The notes: generated by a model not told the origin, from the letters alone. DNA of 6,203 nt from Methanobacteriota archaeon (GCA_003170935.1 PMYA01000118.1:1-6203), one strand, 5' to 3'. Counted from the stretch's first letter, positions 1 to 6,203 are shown. A program made the numbers and translations.

Positions 1-8
1 ATTTTAAT

Positions 9-41
9 GCCGTCGCTTCTCAATAGTGTGCAAGCGTCGGC
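9..41. repeat. Imperfect inverted repeat, 10-bp arms
   Basis: GCCGTCGCTT (9-18) pairs with AAGCGTCGGC (32-41) with one T-T mismatch and a 13-nt loop. The right arm overlaps the left half of the 36-56 hairpin, so the two structures cannot form together. The minus-strand flank is ATTAAAAT, not a clean T-run, so a terminator call is not justified. Confidence 0.45.
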
Positions 42-53
42 ATTTGAAAATGC
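40..53. repeat. Palindrome GCATTTGAAAATGC
   Basis: Inverted repeat with 6-bp arms (GCATTT / AAATGC) around GA. Adding GTC (36-38) and GAC (54-56) with G39 bulged extends the stem to nine pairs. It shares the GC-W-TTTGAAAA core with the palindrome at 140-152. Confidence 0.5.
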
Positions 54-139
54 GACATCTGGTAATTTGCCGAGCAATTTGCGTCACAGATTAAAAGTTA
101 AGCGTAAGTTTATCGCACAAGTTACGCCAGTTGGTAACA

Positions 140-152
140 GCTTTTGAAAAGC
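140..152. repeat. Palindrome GCTTTTGAAAAGC
   Basis: Perfect inverted repeat with 6-bp arms around one central base. It overlaps the T-run side of the possible terminator and resembles the palindrome at 40-53. It could be a protein-binding site or part of the RNA structure. Confidence 0.5.
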
Positions 153-181
153 GTTAGCGCGTATAATCTCTCTCGCTACGC
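147..181 (-). terminator. Possible weak intrinsic terminator after trpA
   Basis: On the minus strand, starting 33 nt past the trpA stop, GCGTAGCG can pair with CGCTAACGC (8 pairs with one bulged A) across a 14-nt loop, followed at once by TTTT. Position and layout fit an operon terminator. The T-run is short and the loop large, so efficiency is doubtful. If the host is archaeal, the T-run would matter more than the stem. Confidence 0.35.
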
Positions 182-214
182 GTTACACAACGTTCTCACA
201 TCTAACATCTTTGC

Positions 215-1021
215 TTAGGTGAGTCCCCTCTTGAGCGTCTGAGCGCGCTGGCGCAACATCTTTAGCATCTGATCGCTATCACCTAGATTCTGCTCTACTA
301 TCTGTGAGAATGCGCTCCCGATTATCGCCGCGTTTGCTCCGTTGTCGATCACCTGTGAGACGTGGGACTGCAGCGAAAGCCCGAATCCTACGGCTAAAGG
401 TACTCTTCCTCTTGTGCTAGTGGCGGTTCTTTTTATGAACGCGATGCTTTCTTCTTCTAATATGTTGCGCGCCCCTGTAACGCCATTTGCTGAAATAAGG
501 TACAAGAAACCTGAGGAGGCGTGCAACAGCCTTTCCAGTCGCGCCTCTGAAGTCGACTGCGCAGCGAGAAAGATAGTATCAAGGCCGTAACGCATAGCTA
601 TCTCTTTATACAACGTCGCCTCTTCGACCGGAAGATCTGGAGTGATGACGCCGTTCACGCCGTTTTTTTCAGCAGTGCTGCAGAACGCTTCAACGCCCAT
701 CTGGTACACAATGTTGTAATACGTCATCACGATTACCGGAACATCGTGCACCCTCTTTATCTCGCCGGCTATGTCAAAGACTTTCTTTGGGGTTGTTCCT
801 GCTAGCAACGCCCGCACCCCCGCGCGCTGCAACGTTGGCCCATCTGCTATCGGATCGGAGAACGGGATTCCGAGTTCAACGATGTCGGCCCCGCCATCGA
901 TTAACGCAGCGGCAATTTTGACGGTGAAATTCGGCGTAGGGTCACCTGCCATCACGTAAGCGATGAGGCCGCCCTCATTCCTTTGTCTCAATTCGCGAAA
1001 CGTTGCAGCGATGGCGGTCAT
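215..1021 (-). CDS. trpA: Tryptophan synthase alpha subunit (TrpA)
   Basis: Cleaves indole-3-glycerol phosphate to indole and glyceraldehyde 3-phosphate and feeds indole to TrpB through the alpha-beta tunnel. The 268 residues are normal for the family. The catalytic glutamate is Glu49 and the second acid Asp60, both in [15 protein letters not shown] (48-62). Other landmarks are [12 protein letters not shown] (19-30), [14 protein letters not shown] (96-109), the partner-contact loop ITPDLPVEE (126-134), [14 protein letters not shown] (172-185) with the active-site tyrosine at 174, and the phosphate-binding strands VGFGLS (211-216) and [13 protein letters not shown] (232-244). The loop usually written SRxGVTG reads SANGVTG. 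This is the last gene of the operon; TAA ends it at 215-217. Its ATG overlaps the trpB stop and has only a weak G-run, about 7 nt upstream, so coupling to trpB translation is likely. Confidence 0.97.
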   Translation of the reverse strand: MTAIAATFRELRQRNEGGLIAYVMAGDPTPNFTVKIAAALIDGGADIVELGIPFSDPIADGPTLQRAGVRALLAGTTPKKVFDIAGEIKRVHDVPVIVMTYYNIVYQMGVEAFCSTAEKNGVNGVITPDLPVEEATLYKEIAMRYGLDTIFLAAQSTSEARLERLLHASSGFLYLISANGVTGARNILEEESIAFIKRTATSTRGRVPLAVGFGLSLQSHVSQVIDNGANAAIIGSAFSQIVEQNLGDSDQMLKMLRQRAQTLKRGLT

Positions 1022-2211
1022 ATATTTGCCCCCATGTAACGTCCTACTACATCGACGTCCTTATCGCCTCTACCTGAAAGCGTAACGACGACGACGTCGT
1101 CTCGGTCTAAGCTAGGTGCGAGCTTGATAGCGTGAGCAACGGCGTGTGCTGACTCCAAAGCGGGCAGAATCCCTTCTGTCCTCGACAGTTCGAGGAAAGC
1201 TTCAAGCGCTTCTACGTCTGTCACGGCACTGAAGAGCACGCGCTTTTCGTCTTTCAAAAATGCGTGCTCGGGGCCAACGCCTGGATAATCAAGACCGGCT
1301 GAAATGCTGTGCGTTGCCTGCACTTGGCCATCGGCATCTTGAAGCAGGTACGTCAGCATGCCGTGGAAGACCCCCTCAGATCCTGCGCATAACGAAGCTC
1401 CATGCTTTGCAGTTGCCAGCCCCTCTCCTGCGGCCTCCACTCCGTGCATCGCAACATTGTCGTCAAGGAACGGATAGAACGTGCCGATCGCATTGCTGCC
1501 ACCGCCAACACACGCGATGAGCGCGTCCGGGAGACGCCCGACCTGTCGCGTCACTTGCTCGCGTATTTCTCGCCCGATTACGCTTTGGAAGTCCCGGACG
1601 ATCATCGGGTAGGGGTGGGGTCCCACAACGGAACCGATCAAGTAGTGCGTCGTGCGGACGTTGGCAGTCCAATCGCGCAGGGCTTCATTGATCGCATCTT
1701 TGAGGGTCTTTGATCCAAGCTCCACAGGATGCACCGTAGCATTGAGCAGTTCCATTCGGAACACGTTGAGCTTCTGACGCTCCACGTCTTCAGTACCCAT
1801 GTAGACTTCACAGCCCAGTCCAAGTGCAGCACACGCGATTGCGGTCGCAACGCCGTGCTGCCCTGCGCCCGTCTCGGCGATGACACGCGTTTTCCCCATA
1901 TGTTTTGCCATCAGCGCCTGACCAAGCGTGTTGTTAATCTTATGGGCGCCGCCGTGGGCAAGATCCTCACGCTTTAGGTAGATTCTTGCACCGCTCAGTT
2001 TCTGGGAGAGGTTCTCTGCGAAATACAAGGGAGTGGGTCTCCCTGCGAAAGTTGACAGGTAACCGTTGAGCCGCTGTTCAAATTCTTCGTCGTTGCGAAG
2101 ATTTGTGTATGTAGTTTCGAGCTCTGAAAGGGCCGTTGTCAACGTTTCGGGGACGAAACTTCCTCCATACCGCCCATACTTGCCTCTGAGGGGATATTCG
2201 CTATAGCTCAT
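1018..2211 (-). CDS. trpB: Tryptophan synthase beta subunit (TrpB, TrpB1 type)
   Basis: PLP enzyme condensing indole, channelled from TrpA, with L-serine to form L-tryptophan. The 397 residues match the standard TrpB1 length, and the N-terminus [14 protein letters not shown] (11-24) is the TrpB1 form rather than the longer TrpB2. Key residues are the Schiff-base lysine Lys91 in [15 protein letters not shown] (86-100), the catalytic Glu113 in [13 protein letters not shown] (112-124), [20 protein letters not shown] (136-155), the phosphate-binding VGGGSNAIG (235-243), the monovalent-cation/COMM-region stretch [19 protein letters not shown] (301-319), and LSGRGDKD (378-385) with Ser379 facing the PLP ring nitrogen. 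The HGGAHK variant is the one also found in E. coli. The ATG lies inside the trpF end with GGAGG 6 nt upstream; the stop overlaps trpA as ATGA, consistent with balanced synthesis of the two subunits. Confidence 0.98.
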   Translation of the reverse strand: MSYSEYPLRGKYGRYGGSFVPETLTTALSELETTYTNLRNDEEFEQRLNGYLSTFAGRPTPLYFAENLSQKLSGARIYLKREDLAHGGAHKINNTLGQALMAKHMGKTRVIAETGAGQHGVATAIACAALGLGCEVYMGTEDVERQKLNVFRMELLNATVHPVELGSKTLKDAINEALRDWTANVRTTHYLIGSVVGPHPYPMIVRDFQSVIGREIREQVTRQVGRLPDALIACVGGGSNAIGTFYPFLDDNVAMHGVEAAGEGLATAKHGASLCAGSEGVFHGMLTYLLQDADGQVQATHSISAGLDYPGVGPEHAFLKDEKRVLFSAVTDVEALEAFLELSRTEGILPALESAHAVAHAIKLAPSLDRDDVVVVTLSGRGDKDVDVVGRYMGANI

Positions 2212-2857
2212 TTGACGCCTCCGTTACCGCTTCGATAAAGCCTTGCATCTTTGTGTGATCTTTAATGCCGGGGCGGACCTCAACTCCGCTTGAAACGTCG
2301 ACCGCATAGGGTCGCACCGTTTCGATAGCTGCTTGAACGTTGCCCGACGTCAAGCCTCCCGCCAAGATGAGGGGGGTCGGCGCGACACGTTCCCTAATAG
2401 CCCGGCTCATTGCCCAGTCATGCAGCCTCCCTGTGCCACCGTGCGCACCCGGAACGTGCGAGTCGGTGAGAACCGCATTAAAGCGAGATGCGGAAGAAAG
2501 GGCGGCGTCGGAAAGCCCCCGTTCATTCACCGCAATAGCACGTATCACGCGAGTTCTACGGACGTGCTCGTCAATCGAACCATCTCGAGGCAAGGGGCCG
2601 GCTAATTGCACCGCATCGGGAGCTAGGCACGAGCATAGCATTCCAATACGATCTGGGGTTTGGAGCACAGAAACGACGACGCTTTGGACAAATGGTGGTG
2701 TCGCGTCGATAAGGTCTCGAGCATGATCTATTGTGACGTTTCTCGGCGATTCAGGTACGTCCACGACAAAGCCGAGCGCATCCGCACCGGCATCGACCGC
2801 TGCCTCGAGATCTTTTTTATTCGTTATGCCACAGATCTTAACGCGCACTCGTTTCAT
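2201..2857 (-). CDS. trpF: Phosphoribosylanthranilate isomerase (TrpF)
   Basis: Amadori rearrangement of N-(5'-phosphoribosyl)anthranilate to CdRP, the step before TrpC; a TIM-barrel enzyme. The 218 residues are slightly longer than many family members because of a short C-terminal tail. The general-base cysteine is Cys9 in VKICGIT (6-12). [15 protein letters not shown] (27-41) corresponds to the family's GFxFxxxSPR loop. The general acid is probably Asp132 in [14 protein letters not shown], whose GGTG binds phosphate. [11 protein letters not shown] (164-174) and [16 protein letters not shown] (185-200) close the barrel. One oddity is VQLAG at 83-87, where most homologues have VQLHG. The ATG forms an ATGA overlap with the trpC stop and is preceded by GGTGAGGGTGA. 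The last 11 bp overlap trpB. PriA/HisA-type isomerases lack the Cys9 motif, so TrpF is secure. Confidence 0.96.
   Translation of the reverse strand: MKRVRVKICGITNKKDLEAAVDAGADALGFVVDVPESPRNVTIDHARDLIDATPPFVQSVVVSVLQTPDRIGMLCSCLAPDAVQLAGPLPRDGSIDEHVRRTRVIRAIAVNERGLSDAALSSASRFNAVLTDSHVPGAHGGTGRLHDWAMSRAIRERVAPTPLILAGGLTSGNVQAAIETVRPYAVDVSSGVEVRPGIKDHTKMQGFIEAVTEASNEL
2218..2222 (-). promoter_or_regulatory. Ribosome binding site for trpB (GGAGG)
   Basis: GGAGG, then CGTCAA, then ATG on the minus strand. A consensus site with 6-nt spacing lies inside trpF and supports the trpB start at 2211 and the 11-bp overlap. Confidence 0.8.
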
Positions 2858-3648
2858 GTCACCCTCACCAGCTTGTCTACGGCCTGACGTACGTCGTTAG
2901 CCCGCATGAGTGCGGAACCGACAAGCAGTGCGTCTGCGCCACATCGTCTGAGAAATTGTGCGTCTTCGGGGGTCGTAACGCCGCTCTCACTGATGACGAT
3001 CCTGCTGTTTGGGGGGAATTTTTCAAGGATCTCTTTGGTGGTCGTCAGATCTACGTCTAAAGTCCTTAGGTCCCGGTTGTTGATCCCAATACAATCCGCG
3101 TCAGTGGATAGGGCACATTCAAATTCTGTATCGGTGTGGGCCTCTAAGAGTACTTCAAGCCCGACTGTGTGTGCGAACTCGATCATTTCGTCAACGCCTC
3201 TTGCCGCATAGCCTCGGTCAAAAAGGGCTTGTATGAGTAGTATAGCACTTGCGCCGGCGTCTCGAGCGGCTTCGACTTGGCGGGCACTGACGATGAAGTC
3301 TTTCATAAGGAGTGGGACTGAGGCGCGGCTTCGTGCGTTTTCCAGCAAATGAGCAGATCCCTTGAAAAAATGAGGTTCGGTCACCACGGAAATTCCAGCG
3401 GCGCCTCCCGCCTCCATACTCTGAACAATTGCCCCGGCGTTCGTGCTGACGCGTAGTGCGCACGCCGTCGGAGACGCGACTTTAATCTCCGCAATGAGTG
3501 GGAGGCACGCGCACGTGGTGATGCTCTCACTCAAACGTAGCGTCGAACGTGTGTTTTGCGGTTCGTCGCTCTGTCTGAAATTAGAATAATAACCTGACGC
3601 GACGGTTTTTTGAGCGTTGCGACAGAGGCTGTCGAAGAAATCAGGCAT
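2854..3648 (-). CDS. trpC: Indole-3-glycerol-phosphate synthase (TrpC)
   Basis: Closes and decarboxylates 1-(o-carboxyphenylamino)-1-deoxyribulose 5-phosphate to indole-3-glycerol phosphate, a soluble TIM-barrel enzyme. With the start at 3648 it has 264 residues, the normal single-domain length. The frame runs open to an ATG at 3762, but that would overlap trpD by 122 bp and add a low-complexity serine-rich tail. The 3648 ATG has GGAGG 6 nt upstream and starts MPDFFDSL, typical of the family. Residues matching the known active site are Glu54 and Lys56 in LIAEIKVASPT, Lys116 in LLMKDFIV, Glu169 in VLLEAHTD, Asn190 in GINNRDL, Glu221/Ser222 in ISESGV, and the phosphate-binding LLVGSAL (241-247). 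The usual K-x-x-SPS-x-G loop is here KVASPTAC. No TrpF domain is fused; trpF is the next gene and overlaps by ATGA. Confidence 0.97.
   Translation of the reverse strand: MPDFFDSLCRNAQKTVASGYYSNFRQSDEPQNTRSTLRLSESITTCACLPLIAEIKVASPTACALRVSTNAGAIVQSMEAGGAAGISVVTEPHFFKGSAHLLENARSRASVPLLMKDFIVSARQVEAARDAGASAILLIQALFDRGYAARGVDEMIEFAHTVGLEVLLEAHTDTEFECALSTDADCIGINNRDLRTLDVDLTTTKEILEKFPPNSRIVISESGVTTPEDAQFLRRCGADALLVGSALMRANDVRQAVDKLVRVT
2859..2869 (-). promoter_or_regulatory. Ribosome binding site for trpF (GGTGAGGGTGA)
   Basis: The minus strand carries two GGTGA units in a row, one 7 nt and one 1 nt from the trpF ATG. The upstream copy has the useful spacing. It lies in the last codons of trpC. 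Confidence 0.6.
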
Positions 3649-4702
3649 GCGACCCCTCCAACTCGTCAAGCACAGAAAGGTTGCCGCCAGAGAGCTCGAC
3701 GAGCTCTTTGAGCTTCCCATAGGCGGCTCCGCTCGCAATCGATTCGGTAGCCAAATCAACACAGTATGGCAGATCGTCCTCTAGACCACTAATAAGAATG
3801 GCTGCAGCCGCATTGGCCAGGGCAAAGCTTGTCTTTGGTTCCTGAACGTGGGGGCTCTCGTTGAGCAATCTAACCGTCAGAAGAGCACTCTCGTCAGGAT
3901 CAGTGACGAGAAGCTGGCTCGGTTTTACCGGCTTTAGTGAGAAATCACTGGGGCTCAGCTCATGGTGCGTGAGAGTTGATCCGTTCACTCGTGCGACTAT
4001 TGTTTTTCCAAAGAGTGAGACCTCGTCAATTCCGCCGATACCATGGACGACCATCGCCTCTTTGCAGCCAAGCGCCATCAACGTCGTGGCTAGCGGTGTC
4101 ACCCACCTTTGCTCGGCTACACCAAGAAGGCGCGCTTGGGCGTTTGCTGGGTTAACGAGCGGTCCGAGAAGGTTAAAAACCGTTCGAATGCCGATCTCCT
4201 TGCGTGGCTTGAGGACGGCACGCATTGCCGGATGGAACCCGGGCGCGAACATGAACCCGACGCCGATCTTCTCAATGGCATTTTTGACCTCTTCTGGCGT
4301 TTGAGACAGGTTCACGCCGAGACGTTCCAGCACATCAGCACTGCCGCTGTTGCTGGTAACCGATCGGTTGCCGTGTTTTGCTATTATAACTCCAGCCCCG
4401 GCCGCGATTAATGCCGCGACGGTGCTAACGTTGAAGGTCTTCAGGTTGTCGCCACCCGTACCGCATGTATCGACCATTCGCCCTTTGACGTCTGGGTCGA
4501 TCACGTGGCAGAACTCCTTCATAACCGACGCAAAGCTGAATAGTTCCTCGTCGGTTTCCCCCTTCATTGAAAGGGCGGTCAAAAAAGCCCCTATCTGTGC
4601 GTCTGTCGCTACACCTGACAGCATCTCGACCATAACGGCACGTGCCTCGTTAGCCGTTAAGTTCGCTCCGCTTACAACCTTTGGTATACTCTCTCTGATC
4701 AC
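3641..4702 (-). CDS. trpD: Anthranilate phosphoribosyltransferase (TrpD)
   Basis: Transfers the phosphoribosyl group of PRPP to anthranilate, giving N-(5'-phosphoribosyl)anthranilate, the second pathway step. At 353 residues it has the normal length of an unfused TrpD. The N-terminal helical domain includes LTANEARAVMVEML (15-28) and DAQIGAFLTALSMKGET (34-50). The PRPP-binding glycine loop VDTCGTGGDNLKTFNVST is at 77-94, and KHGNRSVTSNSGSADVLE at 109-126. GIRTVFNLLGPLVNP (171-185) and GIDEVSL (224-230, carrying the acidic metal-binding pair) follow. The start codon is GTG, the only non-ATG start seen here. It is supported by an AGGAG 7 nt upstream, by a 4-bp GTGA overlap with the trpG stop, and by correct family length. 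The 3' end overlaps trpC by 8 bp. Thymidine phosphorylase shares the fold but lacks this motif set. Confidence 0.97.
   Translation of the reverse strand: MIRESIPKVVSGANLTANEARAVMVEMLSGVATDAQIGAFLTALSMKGETDEELFSFASVMKEFCHVIDPDVKGRMVDTCGTGGDNLKTFNVSTVAALIAAGAGVIIAKHGNRSVTSNSGSADVLERLGVNLSQTPEEVKNAIEKIGVGFMFAPGFHPAMRAVLKPRKEIGIRTVFNLLGPLVNPANAQARLLGVAEQRWVTPLATTLMALGCKEAMVVHGIGGIDEVSLFGKTIVARVNGSTLTHHELSPSDFSLKPVKPSQLLVTDPDESALLTVRLLNESPHVQEPKTSFALANAAAAILISGLEDDLPYCVDLATESIASGAAYGKLKELVELSGGNLSVLDELEGSHA
3653..3659 (-). promoter_or_regulatory. Ribosome binding site for trpC (GGAGGGG)
   Basis: The minus strand reads GGAGGGGTCGC and then ATG. This strong Shine-Dalgarno inside the trpD 3' end fixes the trpC start at 3648 rather than the in-frame ATG at 3762. 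Confidence 0.8.
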
Positions 4703-5286
4703 GCTCTTACTCCTGTGAGAAAATTGCTGATGACGCGCTTACCTGCTGCGGTCATGATGGATTCGGGGTGAAACTGCACCCCTTCTATCGGGTACGTGTC
4801 GTGACGGACTCCCATGATCTCCTCATCGTCGCAAGACTCGGCCGTTATCTCGAGGCACGAAGGGAGCGATGCGCGGTCTGCGACGAGCGAGTGGTAGCGA
4901 GTTGCAATGAAAGGGTTCTCTATCCCGTCAAACAGCCCTGAACCACAGTGGCGGATGGGGCTTGTCTTGCCGTGCATCACACACTGAGCAGCGTTGATGC
5001 GACCGCCAAAGGCTGCGACGATTCCTTGATGGCCAAGGCATACTCCGAGCGTCGGCGTCGTTGGGCTCAAACTCTTCAGAATAGCGGAACACACGCCGAA
5101 GAAGCGCGCCTCTGTCGGGTTGCCAGGACCGGGCGAGAGGATGATGCGGTCGGGCTTGAGTGATTTCGCCTCCTCGAGGGTCAACGCATCGTTTCGATAA
5201 ATGAGCGGCGTCCCCCCCAACTCGCCAACGTGTTGGACGATGTTGTACACAAATGAATCGTAGTTATCAATGACGAGTACGTTCAT
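4699..5286 (-). CDS. trpG: Anthranilate synthase component II, glutamine amidotransferase (TrpG)
   Basis: Class I glutamine amidotransferase subunit that hydrolyses glutamine and passes ammonia to TrpE. At 195 residues it has the usual size of a free-standing TrpG. Visible motifs are the N-terminal VIDNYDSFVYNIVQ (5-18), the oxyanion-hole loop SPGPGNP (51-57), the nucleophile motif GVCLGHQGI with Cys83, VMHGKTSPI (103-111), ATRYHSL (128-134), and the rest of the triad in GVQFHPESIMT, His173 and Glu175. The catalytic set is therefore intact. The ATG at 5286 overlaps the trpE stop as ATGA, and a G-run lies about 9 nt upstream. The TrpG stop overlaps the GTG start of trpD. A PabA role serving both tryptophan and folate pathways is possible in some organisms, but placement between trpE and trpD makes TrpG the primary call. 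Confidence 0.97.
   Translation of the reverse strand: MNVLVIDNYDSFVYNIVQHVGELGGTPLIYRNDALTLEEAKSLKPDRIILSPGPGNPTEARFFGVCSAILKSLSPTTPTLGVCLGHQGIVAAFGGRINAAQCVMHGKTSPIRHCGSGLFDGIENPFIATRYHSLVADRASLPSCLEITAESCDDEEIMGVRHDTYPIEGVQFHPESIMTAAGKRVISNFLTGVRA
4710..4714 (-). promoter_or_regulatory. Ribosome binding site for trpD (AGGAG)
   Basis: The minus strand reads AGGAG, then TAAGAGC, then GTG. This 7-nt spacing supports the GTG at 4702 as the true trpD start. The site lies inside the last codons of trpG. Confidence 0.75.
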
Positions 5287-6203
5287 CGCGCGTTACCCCC
5301 CTTGTCCTCGAGCGCTTTTAAGAGCGCCCTAGCTTTGAATTCGGTCTCTATCCATTCGTTCTCAGGTACGGAATCAGCGACGATGCCCCCGCCCGTCTGC
5401 AGGTGACACGTGCCCCCTTTAGCAAACAGCGTGCGTATGGTAATCGCGAAATCCATGTCGCCGTTGTACGAAAAGTAGCCGACTGCACCGGCGTACGGTC
5501 CCCGCCGGACAGGTTCAAGTTCCTCAATAATCTCCATAGCCCGGACTTTCGGCGCGCCCGACACTGTGCCAGCCGGAAACGCGGCGCGCAGGACGTCAAA
5601 ACTGTCAGCGTCATCGCGTTGTCTCCCTACCACCTGCGAGACGATGTGCTGCACGTGGCTGTAGCGCTGGACGTCCATAAACGCAGGAACGTGCACGCTG
5701 CCCGCCTCGGCAACTCGCCCAACGTCGTTGCGCGCTAAATCGACGAGCATAACGTGTTCCGCAATCTCTTTTGGGTCACTAAGCAGGTCGTTAGTAAGCG
5801 CAGCGTCTCGGTGTGGTTCGCCTGTTATCGGACGACTGCCAGCTATAGGATAGCTCTCGATCTTGTCATCGGCGACCTTAACGAGCGTCTCAGGGCTTGT
5901 TCCCATTATGGCACGGTCCTGCATCTTAAGGTAGAACATGTATGGCGAGGGGTTCATCGCTCTGAGCGTGAGATAAACCGGCGCCAAATCGCCGGCAAAT
6001 GCAAAACTGTAACGTTTCGAAAGGACGGTCTGAAAAACGTCGCCGGCGGTGATGTACTGCTTCACGCTCTCCACCATCGACTCGTACTCCGTCTTTCCGA
6101 CGTTCAGGTTTAGAGGTCCCATGGAGAACTCGCTGTGCTCGCAGGGTCTTTGAAAGAGGTCGCAGAGCTCTTCATAACGGTTTTTCCCGATGTGGAAATA
6201 AAA
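5283..6203 (-). CDS. trpE: Anthranilate synthase component I (TrpE), 5'-truncated by window edge
   Basis: Catalytic subunit of anthranilate synthase; with TrpG it converts chorismate and glutamine to anthranilate, the first committed step of tryptophan synthesis. The frame stays open to the window edge, so 306 C-terminal residues are visible; the N-terminal part, probably 130-200 residues, lies outside. An in-frame ATG at 6120-6122 is internal: the 27 codons before it are open. Counting from that Met, the chorismate-binding domain shows GDVFQTVLSKR (28-37), NPSPYMFYL (57-65), IAGSRPITG (93-101), the block around DLARNDVGR (128-136), RYSHVQHIVSQV (153-164), the signature FPAGTVSGAPKVRAMEIIEE (182-201) and LQTGGGIVADSVPENEWIETE (starts 241). 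NPSPYMFYL matches the region that, in enterobacterial TrpE, binds feedback tryptophan, and argues for TrpE over PabB. The direct trpG neighbour supports this. The TGA stop overlaps the trpG start by 4 bp. Confidence 0.97.
   Translation of the reverse strand, partial: FYFHIGKNRYEELCDLFQRPCEHSEFSMGPLNLNVGKTEYESMVESVKQYITAGDVFQTVLSKRYSFAFAGDLAPVYLTLRAMNPSPYMFYLKMQDRAIMGTSPETLVKVADDKIESYPIAGSRPITGEPHRDAALTNDLLSDPKEIAEHVMLVDLARNDVGRVAEAGSVHVPAFMDVQRYSHVQHIVSQVVGRQRDDADSFDVLRAAFPAGTVSGAPKVRAMEIIEELEPVRRGPYAGAVGYFSYNGDMDFAITIRTLFAKGGTCHLQTGGGIVADSVPENEWIETEFKARALLKALEDKGGNAR
5296..5301 (-). promoter_or_regulatory. Weak G-run ribosome binding site for trpG
   Basis: Six G residues followed by TAACGCGCG and the trpG ATG. 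It matches GGAGGT only if one G pairs with U in 16S rRNA, so it is a weaker site than those of trpB, trpC and trpD. Translational coupling to trpE may compensate. Confidence 0.4.

Larger units (their letters stand above)
1..214. other. Non-coding region downstream of trpA
   Basis: No ORF of convincing length or family character lies here on either strand. The region looks A+T-richer than the genes and holds the possible terminator, two related palindromes and the imperfect inverted repeat listed separately. AATTTGC occurs twice (64-70, 76-82). Short A+T patches such as CTTTTAAT (minus strand, around 86-93) could be promoter elements for a gene beyond the left edge, but nothing visible confirms this. 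Confidence 0.6.

Noticed and set aside
121..138. GTTAC...GTAAC inverted repeat
   Set aside because: Arms are only 5 bp, expected by chance in a region of this size.
161..168. GTATAATC as a plus-strand -10 promoter box
   Set aside because: No plus-strand gene follows it and no matching -35 or archaeal BRE element is evident; it also lies in the loop of the proposed terminator hairpin.
1402..1713. 103-residue plus-strand open frame inside trpB
   Set aside because: Antisense shadow within the highly conserved TrpB coding region.
2859..2869. GGTGA doublet as a regulatory repeat
   Set aside because: It encodes the end of TrpC and is adequately explained as a Shine-Dalgarno for trpF.
3649..3762. 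N-terminal extension of trpC to the in-frame ATG at 3762
   Set aside because: It lies entirely over trpD, encodes low-complexity serine-rich sequence unlike TrpC, and the ATG at 3648 has a strong Shine-Dalgarno and gives the family length.
3861..4304. 147-residue plus-strand open frame inside trpD
   Set aside because: It is antisense to a clear TrpD, shows no family motifs, and is explained by codon use of the real gene.
5348..5614. 88-residue minus-strand frame overlapping trpE
   Set aside because: Alternative frame of the well-conserved TrpE C-terminal domain; arginine- and leucine-rich composition typical of out-of-frame translation.
5754..6113. 119-residue plus-strand open frame inside trpE
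   Set aside because: Shadow of trpE on the opposite strand; it resembles no known protein and has no supporting ribosome site that I can see.

Overview
The window holds a complete run of tryptophan-biosynthesis genes, all on the minus strand. In transcription order (right to left) they are trpE (5' end beyond the right edge), trpG, trpD, trpC, trpF, trpB and trpA. Every step from chorismate to L-tryptophan is encoded: anthranilate synthase (TrpE+TrpG), anthranilate phosphoribosyltransferase (TrpD), phosphoribosylanthranilate isomerase (TrpF), indole-3-glycerol-phosphate synthase (TrpC) and tryptophan synthase (TrpA+TrpB). All seven are separate single-function genes, with no trpGD, trpCF or trpEG fusion.

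The packing is extreme. Each of the six junctions is a start/stop overlap of 4, 4, 8, 4, 11 and 4 bp (E/G, G/D, D/C, C/F, F/B, B/A). There are no intergenic bases between position 6203 and the trpA stop at 215. Shine-Dalgarno-like purine runs lie inside the 3' ends of the preceding genes. This predicts one polycistronic mRNA with translational coupling.

The only non-coding stretch is 1-214, downstream of trpA. It looks more A+T-rich than the genes and contains a possible weak terminator (147-181), two similar short palindromes about 100 bp apart, and two mutually exclusive hairpins near the left edge. I see no gene there. The sequence controlling the operon would lie upstream of trpE, outside the window, so its regulation cannot be judged.

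Organism: protein features such as the 'AYVMAGDP' start of TrpA, 'VMTYYN' in TrpA and 'GVCLGHQGI' in TrpG, together with compact SD-led genes, suggest to me a euryarchaeon of the methanogen-related kind with moderate G+C. This is pattern memory, not a search, and a bacterium is not excluded. I found no mobile element, CRISPR array, tRNA or rRNA, and no new system. The content is a conventional but very tightly packed pathway operon.
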